NCBI RefSeq assembly: GCF_030160235.1
Contig: NZ_BSNY01000010.1
Location: 124,001-188,000 of the forward strand
Source of the DNA: Mesorhizobium huakuii
Lineage (GTDB): Bacteria; Pseudomonadota; Alphaproteobacteria; Rhizobiales; Rhizobiaceae
Reading direction: 5' to 3'
Length of the DNA stretch: 64,000 nucleotides
The notes under the pieces were generated by a model that was given only the letters and a program-made list of their open reading frames with translations, did not search any database and was not told where the DNA came from. The first letter of the stretch is position 1. Each line of letters starts with the position of its first letter. The translations under genes were made by a program, and so were the position numbers. Of this stretch, positions 46,433-55,592 are shown in pieces.

Positions 46433-47146
46433 TCAAGCTGGCGGGTCGACCACGATGCCGGACAGCGGCTCGACCCAGAACAGATGATCGGTCACCGATT
46501 TTACGCCGCCGACGTTTTCTGCCGCGACGAGCGCGGCCTGGCGCTCGCGCTCGTCGAGGATCGCGCCATTCAGTTCGGCAATCCCCTTGTCGACCCGGAC
46601 ATGGATCATGCCAGTACCAGCCCATGGCTGGGCGGCAAGTTCCGCAACGATCTTCTGACGGATCTGTTCGTCGGTTGCCAACGTCGAGTCGCCCTTTGGA
46701 AGAGAGCGAAGCAATGCGCGCAGAAGATCGGAACGTGTGACGATGCCGACAACTTTTCCGCCCTCGACCACTGGAATGCGTTTGACCTGGTGGCGCATCA
46801 TGAGTTCGACGACGTCCTCCAATGCGGTTTCAGGGGATGTCGTGACGACGTTTTCGGACATTACCTCGTCGACCCGACGGCCGTTGGCATGGACATACTC
46901 CTCGGCGACACGTCCTGGGCTGACGAGAAACTCCAGCCAGCGTGGGCGCTTGCGTTTCGTGCCCAGCTCGCGGCGGCGCAGAAAATCGCCTTCGCTGACA
47001 ATCCCGACCAGCACGCCATCGCGGCTGATGACGGGAAGGCCGCTGATCTTGCGCGACAGCATCAACCCGGCCGCGTCGGCAATCGACGCGGACGGTTCGA
47101 CGGCAATGACGGGGGAGGTCATTATCGATGAGGCTTGCACGTTCAT
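46433..47146 (-). CDS. CBS-CBS-BON protein, copy 2
   Basis: 237 residues, same domain order as the protein at 39719-40411: CBS (MTSPVIAVEPSASIADAAG, RKISGLPVISRDGVLVGIV), CBS (VMSENVVTTSPETALEDVVE, KRIPVVEGGKVVGIVTRSDL), BON (HVRVDKGIAELNGAILDE). The shared linker RPRWLEF / RPRWLEI shows recent common origin. Probable adenine-nucleotide sensor. Divergent from ftsH across a gap holding one FNR-type box. Confidence 0.92.
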   Translation of the reverse strand: MNVQASSIMTSPVIAVEPSASIADAAGLMLSRKISGLPVISRDGVLVGIVSEGDFLRRRELGTKRKRPRWLEFLVSPGRVAEEYVHANGRRVDEVMSENVVTTSPETALEDVVELMMRHQVKRIPVVEGGKVVGIVTRSDLLRALLRSLPKGDSTLATDEQIRQKIVAELAAQPWAGTGMIHVRVDKGIAELNGAILDERERQAALVAAENVGGVKSVTDHLFWVEPLSGIVVDPPA

Positions 47147-47241
47147 CTCCTTCGAAATCTAAACTTGTTCGGCTTGCCGCCGAGCGACCACGACAGCATG
47201 GAATAGCTGGCCTCATCCTATTTCCTGAGCAGGCGCGCGCT

Positions 47242-47255
47242 TTGACCGACGTCAA
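47242..47255. promoter_or_regulatory. FNR/FixK-type box TTGACCGACGTCAA
   Basis: Exact box centred 75 bases before ftsH and about 102 before the divergent CBS-BON gene. Confidence 0.7.
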
Positions 47256-47323
47256 GGCAGGGCCCCCATCGAGGTTCCAGGTTGTAACTTCAATCCTGCG
47301 AGACCTGGTTCGAGTGCTTAGCG

Positions 47324-49144
47324 ATGGACAACAAGCATAAATTCAACATCGGCTACGTCATGGCAGCGTTCCTGGCGATTGGATTGCTTCAGTCCTGGCT
47401 CGCCTATCGCGATACCGCACAGCTTTCCTACAGCGACGTGATCCGCCTCACGCAGGAGGGCAAGGTTGCGTCCGTGACGCTCACCGAGACCATGATCGAA
47501 GGTGCGTTCAAGGCGCCGCAGGATGGCAAGACGACATTCGTTGCCAATCGCGTCGACCCTGCGGCAGTCGCGGTTTTCGAGAAGGCCGGCGTCAAGATCA
47601 GCGGCGCTTCCGACAGCAACTGGCTGACGACAATTCTCTCCTGGATTCTGCCCGCGCTGATCTTCGTCGGCATCTGGATGTTCTTTTTCCGCGGCTTCGC
47701 CGACAGGCAAGGCATGGGCGGCTTGATCAATATCGGCAAGTCGAAGGCGAAGGTCTATCTCGAGCGCAAGACAGGTGTGACTTTTGAAGACGTGGCGGGC
47801 GTCGACGAAGCCAAGGCCGAACTGCAGGAAATCGTTTCCTTCCTCAAGGACAAGGACAAATACGGCCGCCTCGGCGCGCGTATCCCCAAGGGCATCCTGC
47901 TGGTCGGGCCGCCGGGAACCGGCAAGACGCTGATGGCGCGCGCCGTTGCTGGCGAGGCGGGGGTGCCCTTCTTTTCCATCTCAGGCTCGGAATTCGTCGA
48001 GATGTTCGTCGGCGTGGGGGCAGCGCGGGTGCGGGACCTGTTCGAGCAGGCCCGGCAGGCTGCGCCCTGCATCATCTTCATCGACGAACTCGACGCGCTG
48101 GGACGTGCCCGCAGCCCGTTCGCGGGTTACGGTGGCGGTGACGAGAAAGAGCAGACATTGAACCAACTGCTGTCGGAACTCGACGGTTTCGATCCGCGCG
48201 TCGGCATTGTGCTGCTCGCTGCCACCAATCGGCCCGAAATCCTGGATCCGGCCCTGCTGCGCGCCGGACGCTTCGACCGGCAGGTCGTGCTGGACCGGCC
48301 CGACCGCAAGGGCCGGGAGGCAATCGTCAAGGTTCACATCGAGAAAGTCTCAATCGCGCCTGGCGTCAGCGCGGACGAGATTGCCGCGATAACGCCAGGT
48401 TTTACCGGTGCCGATCTTGCCAATCTGGTCAACGAGGCGGCCATCGTCGCCACGCGGCGAGGCGCCGACAAGGTGACTATGGATGACTTTACCAATGCGG
48501 TCGAACGAATCGTCGCGGGTTCAGAACGCAAAAGCCGATTGCTGAAACCGCAGGAGCGTGAGCGTGTCGCCTTTCACGAAATGGGGCATGCCCTGGTGGC
48601 GGTCACGACACGAAGCGCCGATCCGGTGCACAAGGTGTCCATCATCCCCCGCTCGATCGGCGCTCTCGGTTTCACGATGCAGCGTCCGACCGAGGATCGG
48701 TTCCTGATCACGGTCAGTGAATTGAAGGACCGCATGGTGGTCCTCATGGGCGGCCGCGCGGCCGAGGAAGTCATATTCGGCGAAGTTTCGACCGGGGCGG
48801 CCGACGACCTCGCCAAGGTCACCGATATTGCCCGCCAATGTGTCACCCGTTTCGGCATGGACCCAACGGTGGGACAGGCAGTGCTCGAAGAGCAGCGCCT
48901 GCAATGGCTGGGCGACGGCCCTGGTCAGCCGAACAAGAAGGACTATTCGGAGGCCACGGCGCGTGAGGTCGACCTGGCAGTCCGCGGCATGATCGATGAG
49001 GCCTTTGCCAGTGCCAGGGATGTGCTTCGCGAAAGGATCACCGACCTGCGCGCCGGCGCAAAGATGCTGCTCGAGAAAGAAACGCTGACGCCTGACGACT
49101 TCGCTCCGTTGCGGCGAACCGCGGTGCTGGCCCCGGCGGCGTGA
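47324..49144 (+). CDS. ftsH: ATP-dependent zinc metalloprotease FtsH (accessory copy)
   Basis: 606 residues, membrane-anchored AAA protease. Spans at about 7-26 and 106-124; Walker A GPPGTGKT at 195-202; Walker [12 protein letters not shown]; second region of homology [20 protein letters not shown]. The protease site is HEMGH (418-422) instead of the usual HEAGH, with metal ligands kept; a third ligand lies in [11 protein letters not shown]. The sequence differs from the housekeeping FtsH enough to suggest a second, stress-induced copy. A fragment of the same gene lies at 33949. Confidence 0.93.
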   Translation: MDNKHKFNIGYVMAAFLAIGLLQSWLAYRDTAQLSYSDVIRLTQEGKVASVTLTETMIEGAFKAPQDGKTTFVANRVDPAAVAVFEKAGVKISGASDSNWLTTILSWILPALIFVGIWMFFFRGFADRQGMGGLINIGKSKAKVYLERKTGVTFEDVAGVDEAKAELQEIVSFLKDKDKYGRLGARIPKGILLVGPPGTGKTLMARAVAGEAGVPFFSISGSEFVEMFVGVGAARVRDLFEQARQAAPCIIFIDELDALGRARSPFAGYGGGDEKEQTLNQLLSELDGFDPRVGIVLLAATNRPEILDPALLRAGRFDRQVVLDRPDRKGREAIVKVHIEKVSIAPGVSADEIAAITPGFTGADLANLVNEAAIVATRRGADKVTMDDFTNAVERIVAGSERKSRLLKPQERERVAFHEMGHALVAVTTRSADPVHKVSIIPRSIGALGFTMQRPTEDRFLITVSELKDRMVVLMGGRAAEEVIFGEVSTGAADDLAKVTDIARQCVTRFGMDPTVGQAVLEEQRLQWLGDGPGQPNKKDYSEATAREVDLAVRGMIDEAFASARDVLRERITDLRAGAKMLLEKETLTPDDFAPLRRTAVLAPAA

Positions 49145-49236
49145 AGGCGAAGCGAGCCAGAAGCCCGTCACCTCTGAGCATACCAGCTGCCCAATGCCTC
49201 CTTGCGGGCAGCAGGGCGAGCGAAAGTCGGCCACTG

Positions 49237-49250
49237 TTGAGCCAGATCAA
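49237..49250. promoter_or_regulatory. FNR/FixK-type box TTGAGCCAGATCAA
   Basis: Exact box centred 82 bases upstream of the BON protein start. Confidence 0.7.
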
Positions 49251-49325
49251 TGAGCAAGGGCGCCAAGGATGCTTTTGTTGTCGCTGCGGGCGAGAAGTCC
49301 GCTTCAACAAACAGGAGACAGACCA

Positions 49326-49973
49326 ATGACGGATTTAACATTGCGTCAGAACATTCTCGATGAGTTGGAGTTCGAGCCGAGCATCGACGCTGCCCACATC
49401 GGCGTCGCCGTGGAAGACGGCATCGTCACCCTTACCGGACATGTTTCTTCCTATTGGGAAAAGACCACCGCCGAAAATGTGGTCAAGCGGGTCAGGGGCG
49501 TGAAGGGTATCGCCGAGGAAATCGAAGTCCGGCTGATTGGACAGAAGGGGACCGCGGACGACGAGATCGCCAGGCGTGCGGTCAATGCGGTCACCTGGAA
49601 TGTCTCCATCCCGAGGGACAAGGTGCAGGTCAAGGTCCAGGACGGCTGGATCACGCTGACCGGGAAAGTTGAATGGCAATACCAGAAGAACGCGGCGGCC
49701 GAGGCCGTGCGCGGGCTGGCCGGCGTCGTCGGCGTTGCCAATCAGATCGAAATCACCCCACGTGCCTCGGTGCCCGACGTCAAGAAGCGCATCGAGGATG
49801 CGCTGAAGCGTGATGCGGAAATCGAAGCCCAGGCGATCCGCGTCAACGTGCAGGATGGCAGGGTGACACTTGAGGGCAAGGTCAAGGCCTGGTCCGAGCG
49901 CCAGGCAGCGGAACGCGCCGCCTGGTCGTCGCCGGGCGTCCGGGTGGTGGAAGACCGGATTGCGATTGTCTGA
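49326..49973 (+). CDS. Triple-BON domain protein, copy 1
   Basis: 215 residues from ATG 49326 (ACAGGAGACAGACCA upstream). Three BON domains at about 5-70, 78-145 and 150-215, each with the VxVxDGxVTLxGxV pattern (VAVEDGIVTLTGHV, VKVQDGWITLTGKV, VNVQDGRVTLEGKV). No signal peptide, so probably cytosolic. BON domains bind membranes or partners in OsmY-like stress proteins. Colinear without gaps with the protein at 54642-55289, about two-thirds identical by eye. Confidence 0.92.
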   Translation: MTDLTLRQNILDELEFEPSIDAAHIGVAVEDGIVTLTGHVSSYWEKTTAENVVKRVRGVKGIAEEIEVRLIGQKGTADDEIARRAVNAVTWNVSIPRDKVQVKVQDGWITLTGKVEWQYQKNAAAEAVRGLAGVVGVANQIEITPRASVPDVKKRIEDALKRDAEIEAQAIRVNVQDGRVTLEGKVKAWSERQAAERAAWSSPGVRVVEDRIAIV

Positions 49974-50051
49974 TGGCTCGACTTGGCTGAAGCGGCGGCT
50001 CAAGCGGCCGCCGCGGTTCAACGTGGCGTCGACCGAGAAAACGACGGAACC

Positions 50052-50711
50052 ATGCGCCGATTTACGAGACGTCTCTTTCTGACAGCGGCTGCGCTTCCCA
50101 TTGCGTTGGCAAGCCGAGCGGCATCCGCCGACATCGCCGCCAGCTTGCCGGAGGCAATGAGGCTCGGAGGAATGCCCCTGCTTGAGGCCTTGTCCCTCAG
50201 GTGCTCGATCCGGCTCTTTGACGACAAGCCGATCGAAGAGGGGGACCTCTCGACTTTGCTGTGGTGCGCTTTTGGCCTGAACAGGCCCGCTACCGGCGGT
50301 CATACGGCGCCGTCATGGCACGGCTCGATGGAGACCGTGATCTACGTGGCGGACGGACAGGGAGTGCGCCAATTCGATCCAACGATCCAGGCGGCTCCCA
50401 TCGTGCTTGCGGAAGATATTCGCATGAGGACAGGTGCCGAGCCCTTCGTTGGAACCGCGCCTGTTGTGCTGATCTATGTCGCCGACCGCGCTCGCATGTA
50501 CAAAGCAAGCGCCGAGGAGCAGATCCAGGCTGCGCACGTCGACACAGCCATCGTGGCACAGAATGTCTATCTCTATTGCGCCTCTGTCGGTCTTGGCACT
50601 TGCCTGGTGAGCAGCGTCGACAAACGAGGTTTGGCCCAACTTCTCAAGCTGCCCAAGTCCCAGATCGTCACGTTTGTCCAACCCGTCGGATATCCGAAGC
50701 CTGCGGTCTAA
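50052..50711 (+). CDS. SagB/ThcOx-type nitroreductase with Tat-like signal
   Basis: 219 residues from ATG 50052 (GACGGAACC upstream; a start 69 bases earlier would hide the signal). The N-terminus has twin arginines (FTRRLFLTAAALPIALA), suggesting folded, cofactor-loaded export. The body follows the SagB/ThcOx branch of FMN nitroreductases: CSIRLFDDKPIEEGDLSTLL, FGLNRPATGGHTAPSWHG, VGLGTCLVSSV. The reaction is unknown. Lies 79 bases after the BON gene, probably in the same transcript. Confidence 0.87.
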   Translation: MRRFTRRLFLTAAALPIALASRAASADIAASLPEAMRLGGMPLLEALSLRCSIRLFDDKPIEEGDLSTLLWCAFGLNRPATGGHTAPSWHGSMETVIYVADGQGVRQFDPTIQAAPIVLAEDIRMRTGAEPFVGTAPVVLIYVADRARMYKASAEEQIQAAHVDTAIVAQNVYLYCASVGLGTCLVSSVDKRGLAQLLKLPKSQIVTFVQPVGYPKPAV

Positions 50712-50785
50712 GCATAGGGGTTCGATTTTGACTCAGTGTGCCGCCCGGTCGGCCGAAGCGCTTTCTTGGGCTCCTGATGGGGATG

Positions 50786-51796
50786 TCACGGCGGATGAGA
50801 AGCCGTTGGCGCAGGATAGAGCGCCTCTCCGGCCGCGGCATGCCAATTCAGTATACCCTCCCATATTTCCTCCGCCGTTTCGGCGAACCAGAAGAGGTCG
50901 CGATCCTCCGGATCGATAACGCCTTCCTCCACCAGGAAGTCCATGTCGATGGCACGGCGCCAAAACTCTTTGCCGACCAGGACGATTGGAATTGGCTTGA
51001 TCTTGCGGGTCTGAACAAGGGTCAGGGTTTCGAACAGCTCGTCCAGCGTTCCGAACCCGCCGGGAAAGGCGACAAGGGCCTTCGCGCGCAGCAGGAAATG
51101 AAGTTTGCGGATGGCAAAATAGTGCACCTGAAAACAAAGTTCCGGGCTGACATACGGATTGGGGTATTGTTCATTCGGCAAGCTGATGTTGAGCCCTACC
51201 GAAGGCATGGAAAGATCGTAGGCGCCGCGGTTGGCAGCCTCCATGATCCCGGGACCTGAACCGGTCATGATGACGATTTGGTTATCCCGCTGATCGTGAT
51301 TGGCGCCGCTGACCAATCTGCCAAACTGACGTGCTACATCGTAGTAGCGGGCCTTCGATGCGATTCGTTCGGCCGCCCTGAGACGCAAGGTCACGTCAGC
51401 GGGCGGTTGCACCAACTCCGTCTTCCGAAGTGCTCGAAGGTTGCGCCGGGCCGCAACTGGTTCGCAGATGCGCGTACTGCCGAAGACAACAATCGTTCCG
51501 CGAATGCGGTGCTGACGCAGCAACATCTCTGGCTTGAGGTAGTCGATCTCGAGTCGCGGCCCACGCGTATCATCGTTTTCGAGAAAGGCAGGATCTTCGA
51601 CTGCCAATCGATAGCTAGGGCTGGCAAGTATGGCCTCGATCCGGCTAGCCGCTCCAGGGTCGTCTGCCGGAGTTTTGCGGGTCTGCCCAGGCAACGGCAG
51701 CTGCCGCTGCAGCGGGTGGGGCGGCGCCGGGACAGAGATGGCATCCAAGGTCGCCTCCGGCCTGCGTCTCGATTTTCCAACCTCGGATCGGGCCAT
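50786..51796 (-). CDS. LOG-family (TIGR00730-type) phosphoribohydrolase-like protein
   Basis: 336 residues. The Rossmann-type core carries TGSGPGIMEAANRGA and the nucleotide-site motif PGGFGTLDELFE, signature of LOG proteins, which in plants and bacteria release cytokinin bases from their 5-prime monophosphates. An N-terminal extension of about 100 residues (Pro/Arg-rich, then DYLKPEMLLRQHRIRGTIVV) makes it longer than the 190-residue minimal form. I use ATG 51796 with AGGAG ten bases upstream; other starts reach 51871. Activity on cytokinins here is unproved. Confidence 0.88.
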   Translation of the reverse strand: MARSEVGKSRRRPEATLDAISVPAPPHPLQRQLPLPGQTRKTPADDPGAASRIEAILASPSYRLAVEDPAFLENDDTRGPRLEIDYLKPEMLLRQHRIRGTIVVFGSTRICEPVAARRNLRALRKTELVQPPADVTLRLRAAERIASKARYYDVARQFGRLVSGANHDQRDNQIVIMTGSGPGIMEAANRGAYDLSMPSVGLNISLPNEQYPNPYVSPELCFQVHYFAIRKLHFLLRAKALVAFPGGFGTLDELFETLTLVQTRKIKPIPIVLVGKEFWRRAIDMDFLVEEGVIDPEDRDLFWFAETAEEIWEGILNWHAAAGEALYPAPTASHPP

Positions 51797-52037
51797 CTTG
51801 ATGGCTCTCCTATTCAGACTGAACAGCGCATCCCCAGCGTCGACCATCGTGCACCGTGGAGGCGCCAACACATTGAGCCTCGCTCTGAGCCGTATTGGAT
51901 CGCGACACCAGGGCGATCAGACCTTGATCGGTAAGCCGTCCATGGCCTTGTGCCTCTTCGCAGGTTTCCCCGCCGTCTGCGGCTCTTTCTCTCCGCTCAC
52001 TTTCTTGGCCAGCATCGGGAAAGCGGACGATAACGCT
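51797..52037. other. Gap upstream of the LOG gene
   Basis: No gene supported. Plus-strand frames here lack starts. With the box at 52038 it forms the 309-base divergent control region of the LOG and nitroreductase genes. Confidence 0.4.
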
Positions 52038-52051
52038 TTGAGATGCATCAA
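52038..52051. promoter_or_regulatory. FNR/FixK-type box TTGAGATGCATCAA
   Basis: Exact box centred 61 bases upstream of the nitroreductase start. Confidence 0.72.
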
Positions 52052-52105
52052 AGCGCGACCTGTATTGGCTCCTAGATTGGCGGCAAGTCAGCTTTGGAGC
52101 ATGTC

Positions 52106-52657
52106 ATGGAACTTATGGAAGCGTTGCGCACTCGCCGTGCCGTGCGGGAATTCACGGACGACCCAGTGGATCAAACCGTAGTGGAAGATCTGATCGGAGC
52201 GGCCATCTTGGCGCCGAGCGCCATCAACCGTCAGCCATGGGGCTTCGTGGTGGTGCTCGGAGCCGAGCGTCTGCGCAGGCTTTCGGTGGAAGCCAAGCAC
52301 TATCTGCAGCTGCACTTGCCCGCCGGATCCCCGCTGGCAATGCATGCAGCCGACCCGGCTTTCGAGATTTTTCACGGAGCGACCGCACTCGTCATCATCT
52401 GCGCTCCAGATGGTGAGAGCCAGTCATTCGAGGACTGCTGCCTGGCCGGGCAGAATTTCATGCTTGCGGCGCATGCAAAGGGTCTCGGGACGTGCTGGAT
52501 CGGTCTGTCGCGACCGTGGCTCAACGATCCGCCAGTCAAGGCGGAACTCGGCATTCCGGCAGAGTGGCACGCAGTCGCGCCGATCATTCTGGGTCATCGC
52601 AGGTCGCTTCCATCAGCGACGCCACGCCAGAAGGCCAAGATCATATGGAGCCGATGA
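52106..52657 (+). CDS. Nitroreductase family protein
   Basis: 183 residues from ATG 52106, with GGAG six bases upstream (a TTG at 52094 is also in frame). Typical FMN-binding start ALRTRRAVREFTDDPVDQTV and LAPSAINRQPWGFVVV; later GLGTCWIGLSRPW. Reduces nitro or quinone-like groups with NAD(P)H; natural substrate unknown. It is the second nitroreductase within 2 kb, and both belong to the presumed low-oxygen regulon. Confidence 0.93.
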   Translation: MELMEALRTRRAVREFTDDPVDQTVVEDLIGAAILAPSAINRQPWGFVVVLGAERLRRLSVEAKHYLQLHLPAGSPLAMHAADPAFEIFHGATALVIICAPDGESQSFEDCCLAGQNFMLAAHAKGLGTCWIGLSRPWLNDPPVKAELGIPAEWHAVAPIILGHRRSLPSATPRQKAKIIWSR

Positions 52658-52814
52658 TCCATATGCACATCGCGGTCAACACAACGGTGCGGGTTGTGAA
52701 CGCATTGCCCAAATTGTCGCTTCTGCGCCTGTTGCGCTATGATTTGGGACCGACGGGCGCGCTACGGCCGCGGTCGCCGCAAGCCCACCTAAGCTGAAGC
52801 CGCCAATATGGATA

Positions 52815-53261
52815 CTACTCCCTGGCTTCTCGCCCCGAGATATCCTCGACAGCTATCCGGAAGAATATGTGCCGGGCATCGTCAGCCAGGGGAGGGGTGA
52901 GTGGTTTCAGAGCGCCCGGATCCCACCAGCTGGTGTGGGTACTCAGCAATGACCAGGCACGATCCCGCTGGCGCTTGTGACCGATCCTCTCGGGCAACTC
53001 TTCGTAGCGTCCATCCGCGACGACGCTCTTCCACTGACGTCCTGGTAGCGGACTCTCGACAAGCACCGACACTTGCGGATTGATGCGCATCCAGTCGATC
53101 TTCTTGCCTGGAATGGAGAATGCGTAAAATGCGTCATCGGCGTAGGCATAGTAGATCGGCACGACATAGGGACGCCCGTCGTTGGCGCAAGCCAAGCGGG
53201 CCAGATGATGCCCGGCCAGCACTTCGCTGCATTCGCTCTTGCTCAAGGCACGTATCAACAT
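52815..53261 (-). CDS. Pyridoxamine 5-phosphate oxidase-like flavin-binding protein
   Basis: 148 residues from ATG 53261 (GGAGACAGCA upstream). A split-barrel flavin fold is indicated by SKSECSEVLAGHHLARLACA, GRPYVVPIYYAYADDAFYAF and DWMRINPQVSVLVE. It is closest to the general stress/nitroreductase-like PNPOx group, not to the true vitamin B6 enzyme. May bind FMN or heme. Divergent from the CarS-like gene across 99 bases. Confidence 0.88.
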   Translation of the reverse strand: MLIRALSKSECSEVLAGHHLARLACANDGRPYVVPIYYAYADDAFYAFSIPGKKIDWMRINPQVSVLVESPLPGRQWKSVVADGRYEELPERIGHKRQRDRAWSLLSTHTSWWDPGALKPLTPPLADDARHIFFRIAVEDISGREARE

Positions 53262-53360
53262 TGCTGTCTCCAGAACGGTTGAAAACCGAGGGATTTGACC
53301 GTCAACAGACGCCTTGGTCCCGGCAGGCTCTGCCTTTCAAGCGTCTGAGCGGGAGAGACC

Positions 53361-53858
53361 GTGTCACAGCTTAGCCTCTGGCCGATTGCCCAGTTCCTTA
53401 TTTTGCTGACCCTCGCGAACGGCGTGCCGGTGATCGCGAAGAGAATGCTTGGCGACTGGCTTGCCTGGCCAATTGATGGCGGTTGGCTTTTCTGGGACGG
53501 GCAACCACTTCTGGGGCGGTCAAAGACGGTTCGCGGATTGGTCCTGGCAATTCTCGCAACGACGATAGGCGCTCCCATGATCGGGCTCGACATCGAAACC
53601 GGGATGCTCGTGGGTTTCACCGCCATGGTCGGCGACATGTTCTCCAGCTTTCTCAAACGCCGCCTGAGATTGGCTCCCAGTGCCCAGGCCCCTGGTTTTG
53701 ATCAAGTACCGGAATCCCTGTTGCCTTTCCTCGTAGCCAGGAACCTTGTTGGATTTTCGGCCTGGGACATCCTGATCGGTGTTGGAGTGTTTTGGATCGG
53801 GGAACTGCTGGTATCCCGGTTCCTCTACATGCTGCATGTCAGAGACAGACCGTATTAG
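53361..53858 (+). CDS. CDP-archaeol synthase (CarS)-like membrane protein
   Basis: 165 residues, start GTG 53361 right behind GGGAGAGACC. Four to five membrane segments. The motif FWDGQPLLGRSKTVRG near residue 45 and VGDMFSSFLKRRL near 95 match CarS (DUF46), which adds CMP to archaeal ether lipids and is related to bacterial CdsA. In a bacterium the substrate must be some other lipid; the function is unknown. Ends three bases before the convergent host-attachment gene. Confidence 0.82.
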   Translation: MSQLSLWPIAQFLILLTLANGVPVIAKRMLGDWLAWPIDGGWLFWDGQPLLGRSKTVRGLVLAILATTIGAPMIGLDIETGMLVGFTAMVGDMFSSFLKRRLRLAPSAQAPGFDQVPESLLPFLVARNLVGFSAWDILIGVGVFWIGELLVSRFLYMLHVRDRPY

Positions 53859-53861
53859 TTC

Positions 53862-54332
53862 TCACTCGCTGGTGGATAGGCGGTTGATTTCGAGCTTGCG
53901 GATCGCATCGCGAAGCTCGAGCGCCGACAACTTGGTGAAGTCCTTGGCTATCTCTGCGGCGATGACTTTGCGGAGGCTTTCCGGAAATGCCTGACGAAGG
54001 TCGCCTAACATCTGGGGAGCCGCAACGACAACGAGTCGGTCAAAATCCTTCGCAAGATGATGATTTTGCAGCGTGTCGGCCAACGTTGACGCAAAGGCTC
54101 GATCCTCCTCGCGCACGGGCTCTGAATGGTACTCCATCGCCGATCGGCGCGTCCCGACTGAGGCGAAGCTGCGACCGGGCTTGTCGGCCATGATTTCGCG
54201 CAATTGCCGTCGCTGCGCCTTAAAAACCAGATCGTCACCGTCACCTGACGGTTCCCCCGCCGACAAGACATCGCGCAGTATTCGCGCGCGTGCTCCATCC
54301 GCGACCAAAACCCAAATCCTCTGCCGTCTCAT
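53862..54332 (-). CDS. Host attachment protein family
   Basis: 156 residues from ATG 54332, with GAGGCTATCC upstream. The start RRQRIWVLVADGARARILRD and the later HHLAKDFDRLVVVAAPQMLG, FPESLRKVIAAEIAKDF match the family named after an Agrobacterium protein required for plant-cell attachment (PF10116). The fold resembles eRF1 domain 3. An FNR-type box is centred about 65 bases upstream. Confidence 0.9.
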   Translation of the reverse strand: MRRQRIWVLVADGARARILRDVLSAGEPSGDGDDLVFKAQRRQLREIMADKPGRSFASVGTRRSAMEYHSEPVREEDRAFASTLADTLQNHHLAKDFDRLVVVAAPQMLGDLRQAFPESLRKVIAAEIAKDFTKLSALELRDAIRKLEINRLSTSE

Positions 54333-54390
54333 GGATAGCCTCGTTCGAAAACCAGCCATCATAATCATAGCGTGACCAAGGCTTTCGTTG

Positions 54391-54404
54391 TTGATCAAGG
54401 TCAA
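54391..54404. promoter_or_regulatory. FNR/FixK-type box TTGATCAAGGTCAA
   Basis: Exact box centred about 65 bases upstream of the host-attachment gene start (minus strand). Confidence 0.72.
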
Positions 54405-54563
54405 TGCCGCCTTGCATTCTTGACGCTGATGCGTCGTCCCAAGCGGCTCTAGCCGATGCCAGGTCGAGCCTCGCCCAGGCGCACGGCAGCTTGCGTCGGG
54501 TTCGGGCTTTGGCAGTTGGGGCGTTCATGCGTGTTCGATCCGCGCGCGAGCAGGTCAGCCTGT

Positions 54564-54577
54564 TTGATCCTCATCAA
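54564..54577. promoter_or_regulatory. FNR/FixK-type box TTGATCCTCATCAA
   Basis: Exact box of the full TTGAT-N4-ATCAA type, centred about 71 bases upstream of BON copy 2. Confidence 0.75.
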
Positions 54578-54641
54578 GGCCACAACCAGCTCATCCAGGC
54601 AGTCTGAAACCGGAGGGCTTTCGTTCTGGAAAGGTGCGACA

Positions 54642-55289
54642 ATGAACGACAATATCTTACGGCAGAACATTATCGATGAATTGGAGTTTGAGCCCAGCAT
54701 CGACGCGGCCAATATCGGCGTCGCCGTCGACAACGGCGTGGTCACGCTAACCGGTCATGTTTCGACCTTCGCCCAGAAGGCTACCGCGGAAAATGCGGCA
54801 CTTTCCGTCAAGGGTGTGAAGGGCCTTGCGCAGGAAATCGAAGTGCGGCCTTACGGTTCAAATGTCACCACAGACGAGGAGATCGCCAAGCGTGCTCTCC
54901 ACACCATCTCCTGGAACACGGTAATTCCCGAAGGAGCTGTTCAGGTCAAGGTCCAGAATGGCTGGGTAACCCTGACTGGAAAGGTCGACTGGCAATACCA
55001 GAAAGCCGGCGCTGCCAACGCCATTCAATATTTGGCGGGCGTACTCGGTGTCTACAACAACATCGAGGTGAAACCCCACGCGTCAGTGTCTGATGTCAAG
55101 AAGCGCATCGAAGATGCACTGAAGCGCAATGCCGAAGTCGAGGCGAAGGCAATAAATGTAACCGTGTCCGACGGCAAAGTCCGGCTCGACGGCAAGGTGC
55201 ATACCTGGGCCGAGCGGAGTGCGACGGTAAGGGCCGCCTGGGCCGCGCCCGGGGTTCACCTGGTCGAAGACCGCATTATGATCGCGTGA
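54642..55289 (+). CDS. Triple-BON domain protein, copy 2
   Basis: 215 residues from ATG 54642, paralogue of the protein at 49326-49973 with identical length and domain order (VAVDNGVVTLTGHV, VKVQNGWVTLTGKV, VTVSDGKVRLDGKV). The frame is open upstream but without similarity. A strong terminator follows 15 bases after the stop, so it is a single-gene unit under its own FNR-type box. Confidence 0.93.
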   Translation: MNDNILRQNIIDELEFEPSIDAANIGVAVDNGVVTLTGHVSTFAQKATAENAALSVKGVKGLAQEIEVRPYGSNVTTDEEIAKRALHTISWNTVIPEGAVQVKVQNGWVTLTGKVDWQYQKAGAANAIQYLAGVLGVYNNIEVKPHASVSDVKKRIEDALKRNAEVEAKAINVTVSDGKVRLDGKVHTWAERSATVRAAWAAPGVHLVEDRIMIA

Positions 55290-55303
55290 AGTGATTTGGA
55301 TGT

Positions 55304-55340
55304 TAAGGGAAGCGAAACATGCCGCTTCCCTTATTTTTTT
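55304..55340 (+). terminator. Rho-independent terminator after BON copy 2
   Basis: A perfect 11-base stem TAAGGGAAGCG / CGCTTCCCTTA with an 8-base loop, followed by seven T. Confidence 0.92.
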
Positions 55341-55530
55341 GCAGGCCTGACGGCACTGTGGAGCGTCGCCACTCGAAAGGTCGGCACAACCTTGAAGCTA
55401 ACCGACAGCCTCGATCCAAGTCCTGGATTGGCACGATCGAAGTGAACGTCGTGTTCCACCGCTGGTTTCGCGAGCGGAGAATCTTATCGACTCGGATTCG
55501 GGGCCGTTGGCGTTCCTTCGCGACCGCAGC

Positions 55531-55544
55531 TTGACGACGATCAA
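55531..55544. promoter_or_regulatory. FNR/FixK-type box TTGACGACGATCAA
   Basis: Exact box centred about 55 bases upstream of the SDR start. Confidence 0.7.
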
Positions 55545-55592
55545 GTCTCTTCTCACGCCTGCCGCTAGAGTGACATGTAGTGGAGTGACATC

